64,000 nucleotides of DNA from Cudoniella acicularis. Lineage: Eukaryota; Ascomycota; Leotiomycetes; Helotiales; Helotiaceae. Location of the stretch: contig JAAMPI010000004.1 in NCBI GenBank assembly GCA_013054445.1, positions 1-64,000 of the forward strand. The letters are read 5' to 3'. The notes under the pieces were generated by a model. It did no database searches. It was not told the origin of the DNA and saw only the letters and a list, made by a program, of their open reading frames with translations. The position numbers and the translations under genes are program-made. Shown here one piece after another: positions 56,943-64,000 of this stretch. The number at the start of each line of letters is the position of its first letter. Within the stretch, counting starts at the first letter, position 1.

Positions 56943-58502
56943 TTTGTTTGCGGTTTGGCTTGTGCTGTGCTTTGTGCTGCGGCACATTTGATAATAGTCT
57001 TGTGCGGGTGGAAGCACATTTCTTTTTCAAGTTATTATTATGTGTTGCCTCTAAAATGAGGGTTTTAATGCGTCTGTAATGCTGGTGGAGACGCTGAACA
57101 AAAAGCTTGGTTTTATTGCTTGCGGTTCTTTTTTTTTCTCTTTTTTTTTATGTAGGCCTTTTAATATTGCTGTTGTGCGGTCTCGTGTCTGCGAACAACG
57201 AGAAAAATGAAAATTTCATGTTTCCGGCATCAGAGAATCCTAATCTTGTCTCGTAATCGCTCGTGACTAAAATTAAGTAGAAGATATGCCTTAACTATCT
57301 AAATAACCCTACTTTGATCTAGTGTAAACGAAAAATAATGAAGGCGAGAAAATCTAAAGAAAGACCCCTCTTATTTTCCTTTTTTTTAAAAGATTCTCGA
57401 AATCAATCCGAAATGTCTTTAAATCCTTTCCTAAACTCTAGAACCTGAATTCATTAAAGCTAAGCTACCTCTACGAAAATTCACCCAAGAAAACAATTTA
57501 ACGCATTTAATAAAAGAAAAAAACAAGAAATCTACTATTTAAAGAAGAGAAAGACAGTTTGAACAGTGACCTGGAAACGACTCGGAGACATCTGGAATCA
57601 CGTTCTAAGACACAGAAATAACAGAAGATATATCTTTTATTATAGGGGTGATGTTCTCTAGGCGATCAGCATCTAACGGCTAACCTTGGGCTCGATTAAT
57701 TCAGGGGCTGGATTAATCGAGCCCCTAATACTCTAGTGACCTCCGAAGTCAGCCCGGATTCTTTACCCCGACGAAATTCCGATATCAGCCTCGACTAATC
57801 TAGGGGCTCAGTTAATAAGGGAGTTTCTTATTTAAAGAGAAGGGGTAGTTGAAAACTAGATCGTTGTGCACTAAACCAGACTTACTCTCAGTCATCATTA
57901 ACTCAAGAGGGGATTCACAAGTCAATAGATGATCCTGAAATGAACTCAAAGCATTGAAAAACTGCATGAGGGGTGAATGAGACAAAGACACAGAACATGT
58001 AGGCATAGAAAGACTGTATGTGCTGATGCATTCGTATACTCCATGTGCAGAATTGGACAAAGGGGGTGTATGGGATGTGAATTTCATAGATGTTGAGAGA
58101 GATTATGGATCTTGAGCCATTGGGAGGAAGGGATGCATTTAGGGCTATGATCAAAAACATAATTTACGGCGTCCTGCGGAAACTGCTGAATCAGTGCCAG
58201 GATGAGGAGTATTCAGGAAGTGGCACGATGCCACGAGGTAAGAAAAACCCGTGTTTGGAATTTGAAAAAAAGCATTGAAGGGTTAGAACCAGAAGCTGAA
58301 GTGGAAGCAGGAGAGATTCCACGCATTTATAATCACGCCAACTTTTCACTAGAAAGCATTCTTTTGAGTTGCTCAAAGATTCGGACTCAAATCGTGTTCT
58401 GTTCATATTGACGGCTCATATTCTATCAATTATAGCCCTCCTCGACCAACCTCTGAAACCAAAACACCAACGCTCCCAAATTCAAAATGCATATACAATA
58501 TC
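56943..58502. other. AT-rich gene-free stretch
   Basis: No supported gene. It includes the inverted repeat at 57688-57724. A 91-codon ATG frame on the minus strand (57812-58087) has no recognisable features. Confidence 0.4.
57688..57724. repeat. 13-bp perfect inverted repeat (hairpin)
   Basis: GGGCTCGATTAAT (57688-57700) is followed after 11 bases by its exact complement ATTAATCGAGCCC (57712-57724). A related imperfect piece with GACTAATCTAGGGGCTCAGTT lies about 70 bp further on. It could be the end of a small transposon. Confidence 0.7.
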
Positions 58503-61109
58503 CTACAACGGCGGCAGATTCTCCCTACAGATCGGGCACTGCAACCGAAATTTCATCCAGCCCTCTAAACACTGGCTGTGGAAAACATGCCTACAAGGTG
58601 TAACCATATATTGCCTCCTTGCAAGCATACCTGCCACACCAGCCGTGCTCGAGGCATCCTCTCCCGCGGCGACAACAGGAACCTCGAGAGCCTGCATGCA
58701 GATAGCGCAATCCACGCTTCTGAACGTGCCGTCTTTCTTCTTTCTGCTTCCGGGATCCTCACCAGTGTTCGTGCGTTCGATAGTCGGCGAGGCAGGGATC
58801 TGCACCAGACCAATGGGTAGACCACCAGCTTCAACATTATCTTCGCGGAGGATAGGGTGATAATCCCATCCTTGCTCAGTCCAACCTCTTGGGATACCCC
58901 ATCTAGGACCGAGTACTTCTTGTGCAACGAGAATCCAAATCTGAAGCCAAACCCAGCCGGCGAGCACGCAAAAGGCTTTCCAGTCCGTCTCAGAGAAGAG
59001 AATATTGCCTTCTTTGAGGTAGAAGTATGCGAAGGGTAGTAAGCGCAAAGCAGATTGACCCACTACATACTTCCACAATAGGGCTTTGCGGCAGTTTCGA
59101 GCTATGTTGCGTCGGATTTGAGGAACCCACATGGACAGATAGGCGAACGCTAGGAGATTTACGTAGCCGTTACGAATGGACACTGGCCAGGACACTGCAG
59201 AGGCAGAAATAAACATGAGTAAAGTAAGGGTGATGACAAACTTGGCGTATACAGCACCAAAGGTCGTACCTTGAGGTTGTGGTGTCTGTGTTGCTGCTGG
59301 TGTTGGCGCCGGCACATTGGTTGTCGGGAGGAGAGGTTCTGTAGCTGTGTTTTGAGCGATTTCAGTATCAACATCTTGATCCGAAGGATTGATGATTGGC
59401 ACTCCATTGATCGTTCCAGGAGAACTAGAGGTGGCCGCTGGCGGAGCAGTATCAGTGCCTGCCGGTGTAATGATCGGTGCCGTGGTTGGGACTGTAGCTG
59501 GTCGGGATGGATTGCTCGTAGCTTGAGCAGCTAGCTGAGCTCGTAGTCGTTCAATTCTTTCCGGTTCTTGTACACTGTGGATGGCTCCGAGGAATTTGAC
59601 ACCCAAGATCACCGATAAAAAGGCGGCGAATGAAGCCAGGAGGGCGGATGGAAAGAGGTTTGGAGCTGTAGCACTTAGCAGAGACAGACCTGAGAAAAAG
59701 AATGCATCTGCTAGGAGCATTCCGCCAATCGTATAAAAGCTGACTCGACCGACTGTAGATGGAGTTGAGGCTTCTTTTGACTGTATTTTCAACAGTTGAA
59801 TCTGCCCAAATAGAATAAGTGCAAGCATTAAAAGCCAATTTTGGATATTGTGTAGCCACAATTCCTGCTTCTTACCAACCAGATGTTCTCCATTTACAGG
59901 TGAAAATGCTGGAGGACCTTTTGATTCGAGCATGAATCCACAGTCAGGCGAGAACATGACTGTAGACATCTGCAACCGTGGGATGACTGGCAGAGGAGCA
60001 CCATTTGGAAATCGAAGTTCTCGCTCAATCTCCTTAACGATGTCTGTGACTGGTGTAAAGCCACCTGCCGTACTCCAATCGACTTGTACTGGGTGAACCT
60101 GGACGTAAACCACAAACTCGCAATGCGGAACTGGCATCATAGCGTCCCCTTGACTCTCCGGACTTGATGACCATGGATTGCTTGGGTCAATCCAGACTGC
60201 CTTCTCCATTCTCTCCACGGTCGTTTCTAATGTCGAGTTCAGCAATATCTGACTTGAAGTATAAAACTCCGGCCCAGGAGTCAAATGTGGTAAGCCAAAA
60301 ATGCCAGCAAACTTCTCACTCGTCGTCGTCATGAGCATAATACCCATTCGCGGCCAATGAACTCCATGAATCTTCATCTCCCATCCATCACCATTACTTG
60401 TCTCATCCTGAATTGTGACCGTTGCAGAAACCTCCCTCACCAAGTCGATATTGGATGGATCCACCACCTTATCTGCTCCCATAGGCGTCTTCAAATCCAT
60501 CTCCAACACATCCCTCTCATCAATCTTCAGCCTCATCGTTCCCTCCTTCCCTGTAATATTCCTCGTCCAGTATTCCTCGCCCTTGAAAGCCCAATCCACA
60601 CCCGGCGAAATCTCCGTAAGATTCATGACTCGTTTCTTGGGTTCCTTTCCCTTCACACCATCCGCCGGAGACCGAACCCATGTTCCCTTCACGATGCCCG
60701 TAACATTCTCATAAACCTCCCCTCTCAACCCCACCAAGTCCAAATTTTCATCCCCTCCCTCCTTCCAGCCCTTCCTCACCTCACGACTAAAAACCGCACT
60801 GCGCTCTTTAAAAGAACCCAGCTTCTCCCACGCAAACTCATCCGCCTCCCTAAATCCCGTCAGGTTCAAATACCGTACCACATCATAGCCTTTTGTCTCC
60901 TTGGTCTTGGGCGCGAAATCCCGCCACCGTGTCGCATTTAAAACATCGAGGGAATGCCGGGAACGGATAACGCGCTCAGCGGCGTGATCGCGAGCGGAGG
61001 GAAAGCCCGGTGCGGGACCTTGGTTATCGGAGGTGTAGAGGACGAAGAGGAGGAGGATGATTAGGACGTTGCGGGCGTGATCTCGGCGTTGAGGGGGTTG
61101 CTCTGGCAT
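58503..61109 (-). CDS. dscA: DSC E3 ubiquitin ligase subunit 1 (Tul1/DscA-type RING protein)
   Basis: A single exon of 868 aa. It has an N-terminal signal/anchor (NVLIILLLFVLYTS), a long luminal region of about 400 residues, then multiple membrane helices (about 440-740) interrupted by a Pro/Thr-rich loop. The C-terminal RING-H2 domain starts at about residue 801: CAIC, CRHVFHSQC and CPICRENLPPL. Architecture and length match Tul1/Dsc1, the catalytic subunit of the Golgi/endosome DSC ligase, which ubiquitinates membrane proteins and in many fungi activates the SREBP sterol/hypoxia pathway. The RING has a roughly 30-residue insert between the first and second cysteine pairs. The ATG at 61109 is the first in frame and lies close to a divergent gene. 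Confidence 0.95.
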   Translation of the reverse strand: MPEQPPQRRDHARNVLIILLLFVLYTSDNQGPAPGFPSARDHAAERVIRSRHSLDVLNATRWRDFAPKTKETKGYDVVRYLNLTGFREADEFAWEKLGSFKERSAVFSREVRKGWKEGGDENLDLVGLRGEVYENVTGIVKGTWVRSPADGVKGKEPKKRVMNLTEISPGVDWAFKGEEYWTRNITGKEGTMRLKIDERDVLEMDLKTPMGADKVVDPSNIDLVREVSATVTIQDETSNGDGWEMKIHGVHWPRMGIMLMTTTSEKFAGIFGLPHLTPGPEFYTSSQILLNSTLETTVERMEKAVWIDPSNPWSSSPESQGDAMMPVPHCEFVVYVQVHPVQVDWSTAGGFTPVTDIVKEIERELRFPNGAPLPVIPRLQMSTVMFSPDCGFMLESKGPPAFSPVNGEHLVGKKQELWLHNIQNWLLMLALILFGQIQLLKIQSKEASTPSTVGRVSFYTIGGMLLADAFFFSGLSLLSATAPNLFPSALLASFAAFLSVILGVKFLGAIHSVQEPERIERLRAQLAAQATSNPSRPATVPTTAPIITPAGTDTAPPAATSSSPGTINGVPIINPSDQDVDTEIAQNTATEPLLPTTNVPAPTPAATQTPQPQGTTFGAVYAKFVITLTLLMFISASAVSWPVSIRNGYVNLLAFAYLSMWVPQIRRNIARNCRKALLWKYVVGQSALRLLPFAYFYLKEGNILFSETDWKAFCVLAGWVWLQIWILVAQEVLGPRWGIPRGWTEQGWDYHPILREDNVEAGGLPIGLVQIPASPTIERTNTGEDPGSRKKKDGTFRSVDCAICMQALEVPVVAAGEDASSTAGVAGMLARRQYMVTPCRHVFHSQCLEGWMKFRLQCPICRENLPPL

Positions 61110-61464
61110 TGTGATTGCGCTTTCGTTGGTTGTGGAATGAGATTCATTGTAGCCGTTCTAAGTATGCGGGTTTGACATGGAGAAGTCTGACTTGGTATTA
61201 TATCGAGCTTCTGTTGATATTGAAGCTTAGGCCGACTGGCTCTGATATTTGATTGTTGACCTGAGGCTTGGAGTCTGGGGTATCGTTCCGAGTTGCCTCA
61301 TTGGTCTGTAAATAGAAGGTGGAGCCTATCGCATGCGCAGGGTATGCGGGAGCCTCATCTTTGATTGACAAGTAACGTCTTTCCCCCTTATACCTCGAAT
61401 AGCTTGCTACCTTGCTTAGTCCTTGGAATTGCAACACCTAAGAAAGAAGCACAAAGCAGCAAAG
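61110..61464. promoter_or_regulatory. Shared divergent promoter region
   Basis: This 355-bp stretch separates the start codons of DSC subunit 1 (minus) and the HSBP1-like gene (plus), so it must contain both promoters. No specific binding motif is claimed. Confidence 0.5.
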
Positions 61465-61867
61465 ATGGCAGGCAACCCAACACCCCCACAATCAAGTTCA
61501 CCAACCAACGACCAAAGCCGTCTCTCAACTACCTCTGTTTGTTCCCCCTCCTCACTCTGTCGCAAACTTTCTTTTTAAGGTTCTAGAAGCTAATGCAACA
61601 TGATCTACAGACTGACGCATCCGGAGCCCCCGCTGAACTCTCTGCTGTCGTTGACGAACTCCTAAATTCCCTCTCGAACAAATTCGCTGGGGTCTCGAGC
61701 GAGATATTCGCAAAGAGTATGTTGCTGCCACCCGAATTCTGATCTTGGCGGAAGCTGATATAGTGGTAGTGGATGAGATGTCGAGGCGGCTTGATAATTT
61801 AGAGTCGACGTTACAGGCGAATGCTGAGCAAGGAAGGGATGGGAAGAGCAGTCCTACAAAGATGTGA
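61465..61867 (+). CDS. HSBP1: HSBP1-like (heat-shock factor binding protein) coiled-coil protein
   Basis: Three exons are inferred (61465-61536, 61611-61716, 61770-61867), giving 91 aa. A Ser/Pro/Thr-rich N-terminus leads into the conserved coiled coil: ELSAVVDELLNSLSNKF, VSSEIFAKMDEMSRRLDNLE and STLQANAEQ. Hydrophobic heptads are evident. HSBP1 forms trimers or hexamers and in animals dampens HSF1; family members also act in endosomal WASH complex assembly. Both introns have GT donors (GTTTGT and GTATGT), and the second falls between AK and MDEM within the coiled coil. The gene is easily missed because each exon is short. Function in fungi is poorly known. Confidence 0.85.
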
Positions 61868-62188
61868 TGAGTGTTGTAAATGGATCTTGGGATTTGCGAA
61901 GACTATGTGCATGAAGTGTGGGAATGACCACGATCTTACAGCACTGGGCCTGGGATAGAGGAATAGAAGATTACATTTGGGGTCACGAATTTGAGTTCTG
62001 CATGGAGACACGGAGTTATGGATACATAAACAGGTCTTGGGAGATGATACCACGTCAAAAAGACAAGCACAATTTCAAGAATGATTCTATATTTCATCAA
62101 GTCCCAAATCCGATTGTCATTTCCTACATCCGCTAAAAGAAGACCAGACCAGAGACCGCCATCCCACGATTGCTTTTGTTAAACATAT
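61868..62188. other. Intergenic region between convergent genes
   Basis: 3' flanks of the HSBP1-like and PDI genes; nothing else seen. Confidence 0.5.
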
Positions 62189-63374
62189 TTACAATTCAGA
62201 CTTGCCAGTAACCTTGTTAACGAATCTCTTGAGAATGTTGGTCTTGCTGGTAAACTCATCAAGCTTCGCTGGTACCAGACCACCTTTCTTGAGAATATTT
62301 TCCAATCGAGCCAACTCCTTTGTGGCATAACCATCATTCTTGGCCAGCTTGTCGAATACCCGCACGTAGTACTCGGCATACTTGTATTGAGCACCCTCCT
62401 TTAGCTCCTTAGTAGCCTTGGTAGCCTCAGCAGCAACATCGGCAATCTTGGAGCCGTCAATGAACTTGGTAACGAGGGCATCCAAAGTCTCAATGGTGCC
62501 AGCAGTATCATCCAATCCACCTCCTGGTGTACGGTGAGTACCAGCCATCTCATTCATGAAGCTGACCAAATCAGCCTCAGTACGTCCACCACTGTATTCC
62601 TCTGGCTTGGTGCTGCCCTTGGGGAAGAACTTGATGGTCGGGTATGAAGAGACACCTTGGTCTTGGGCAGTAGCTTTAGAGTTGTCGGCTTCGGCATCGA
62701 CCTTGGCGATCACAACGTTGGGCTCGTTCACGAAATCTTGAGCGACCTTCTCCCAGATTGGTGCGAGAGATTTGCAATCTGTGTTTGTCAGCCTTGTCTT
62801 CCTGAAGATTGAATCAGTAAAACTTACGTCCACACCATGGTGCAGTGAAGGCAACAATGATATCTTTGTCACTGCCAATTTGGGCCTTAAATGTGGTATC
62901 GGTCAACATCTCAACAGCGCTCACAGGAGCCTTCGCCTTCTTGGGCTTAACACCAGTTTTCTTGGTCAAGAACTCAGATAAGCTCTCCAAATCTCTGCCT
63001 CCATTATAATCCTCGGGCTTGTCACTCTTGCCATCGAAGTACTTGATCGTAGGAAATCCTTGAACACCGAATCTCTTTCCTAAGCTCTTCTCGCTATCCG
63101 CATCGACCTTTGCAATAATGAGCTTGTCTTGTGCGAAAGCGAAATCCTGTGCGAGTTGTTCGTAAACCGGAGCCAAGGTCTTGCAGTGTCCACACCATGG
63201 AGCAAAGAATTCAACGAGGGCAGGTTTTCCAGAGATGGCGATCTTGTCAAAATTGCTTGGGATGAGGTCGAGAACAGCGGACTTATCGTAAGTTGGAGGG
63301 GGGCTACCTGGACCAACAGCTAGGGAAACCGTGGCGAACGCGCCTAAGAGAAGGGTTGAAAGTAATTGCACCAT
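62189..63374 (-). CDS. tigA: TigA/ERp38-type protein disulfide isomerase
   Basis: Two exons are inferred (63374-62828 and 62778-62189), giving 378 aa. The start is the first ATG, at the head of a signal peptide (MVQLLSTLLLGAFATVSLA). Two thioredoxin domains carry redox centres WCGHC: the first in FFAPWCGHCKTLAP, the second split by the intron (WCG-HCKSLAP). Each is followed by a GFPTIKYF or SYPTIKFF cis-Pro region. The C-terminal ERp29-like helical domain (about 255-370) has TPGGGLDDTAGTIETLD and YAEYYVRVFDKLA. The protein ends KSEL, a variant of the H/KDEL retrieval signal, so ER residence is likely. It catalyses disulfide formation and exchange in secretory proteins. Confidence 0.95.
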
Positions 63375-63745
63375 ATTGTGTGTGTTTTTGCTGATCAATT
63401 TCGAGTGTGTAAAGTTGATAGAACTCTGCGAAGGAGAAAGTTCTTAAAAAGAAAAGGTAGCTTAAAAGGATGGATTTCTAATCGGCCGTGATATGGACAG
63501 TTTTCAGATATGAACCAAGCTCTCCTGTGGCGCGGCACTGAAATGGTGGCGTTCAGAGCTTAATTTAGGCGGCTACGCTTAAAAGGGGCTAGGGGCCCCA
63601 CCATTACGGGGCTCCACACGTGCGGAACCGGGTTCGATACCATTTGAAGTTTGTAATGGCAATGAATTTTTGCACAGCTATGCTCTTATTTTATTATCTA
63701 GTCATTAACTTCGTCAATGCATCTCAGGACTTGCTCCTCTAACAT
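63375..63745. other. Intergenic region
   Basis: Promoter side of the PDI gene and 3' flank of the S28 peptidase gene. A GGTTCGATACC box near 63632 was checked and is not part of a tRNA fold. Confidence 0.45.
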
Positions 63746-63968
63746 CTATTTTCGTGACGGATGTTCATCAACCCATTCCACAATTTGGGCGACTTCATTA
63801 TCAATGACTTTTTGTACCCCCTCATTCACTAGGCCGTTCTTCAGTCTCAGATCCGAGCAATGGATTCCGTTTGGGATGACTTGAACCGGGTGTTGTGGGG
63901 TTGACTCGAGTGGTCCACCTGGACGGAATTCTGATGACACTCCTGAGGTTTTCCATGGATCGTATTGA
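63746..63968 (-). CDS. S28-family serine peptidase, last exon only (partial)
   Basis: The last exon of a minus-strand gene that continues past the window edge. An acceptor (GTTTTAG) precedes 63968, and the exon encodes QYDPWKTSGVSSEFRPGG, then PVQVIPNGIHCSDLR, where the His of GIHCSD is the expected catalytic His of lysosomal Pro-X carboxypeptidase / dipeptidyl-peptidase 2 relatives. It ends ...IVEWVDEHPSRK. The catalytic Ser and Asp regions and the signal peptide lie outside the window. Fungal members are often secreted acid prolyl peptidases. Confidence 0.85.
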
Positions 63969-64000
63969 CTAAAACGGGGTTAGAAAAGAGATCATGAGCG

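Noticed and set aside
63600..63660. tRNA candidate with a GGTTCGATACC box
   Set aside because: The flanking bases do not form a T stem, and no acceptor stem or A box is found at the right distance.
1..64000. CRISPR array or prokaryotic-type defence island
   Set aside because: No regularly spaced identical repeats; gene content and introns are clearly fungal.

Overview
The window is from a filamentous ascomycete (Pezizomycotina); Leotiomycetes is my guess, not proven. Evidence: short introns of roughly 45-100 bp with GTAAGT-like donors, fungus-specific families (HET incompatibility protein, DSC ubiquitin ligase, IRS4, TigA-type PDI), solo LTRs with 5-bp target duplications, and C-to-T-type nonsense changes in a dead gene. 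All exon structures below were inferred by eye from reading frame, splice consensus and family conservation; none was checked against transcripts.

Layout. 1-7.4 kb: a Ty3/gypsy fragment, a HET-domain gene, then a repeat-rich stretch with a fold-back element and three solo LTRs, each with perfect 5-bp target-site duplications. 7.4-21.2 kb: dense housekeeping genes: a GHSMGG esterase, an NDUFAF3-type complex I assembly factor, a 14-exon dihydroxy-acid dehydratase without an evident transit peptide, a fusion of an alpha/beta hydrolase with a CX5R phosphatase, and a large ArAE/FUSC (BRE4-like) membrane protein. 22-24.8 kb: a 2-oxoglutarate/Fe(II) dioxygenase next to a broken MFS transporter. 25.9-36.4 kb: an uncharacterised AT-hook protein with a deaminase-like HVE...PCDSC signature, a secreted M28 peptidase, an IRS4-like EH-domain protein and a conserved hypothetical protein.

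39.3-48.6 kb: DNA ligase IV, an MFS transporter, a minimal RNase H, and gene-poor DNA with a roughly 70-bp tandem repeat. 48.6-53 kb: an SF1 (NAM7/ZNFX1-type) helicase pseudogene with seven in-frame stops and one 1-nt loss. 53-58.5 kb: AT-rich and gene-poor, with one frameshifted low-complexity gene. 58.5-64 kb: DSC E3 ligase subunit 1 divergent from an HSBP1-like coiled-coil gene, a TigA/ERp38-type PDI, and the 3' end of an S28 serine peptidase running off the window.

The most notable items are the AT-hook/deaminase-like protein (25957-27591), the 8-nt microexon plus a cluster of GC-AG introns in the first 15 kb, the hydrolase-phosphatase fusion, and the helicase with repeated Q/R/W-to-stop changes. 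There is no operon logic here; the one plausible functional grouping is the dioxygenase with its dead transporter neighbour, possibly the remnant of a metabolite cluster.
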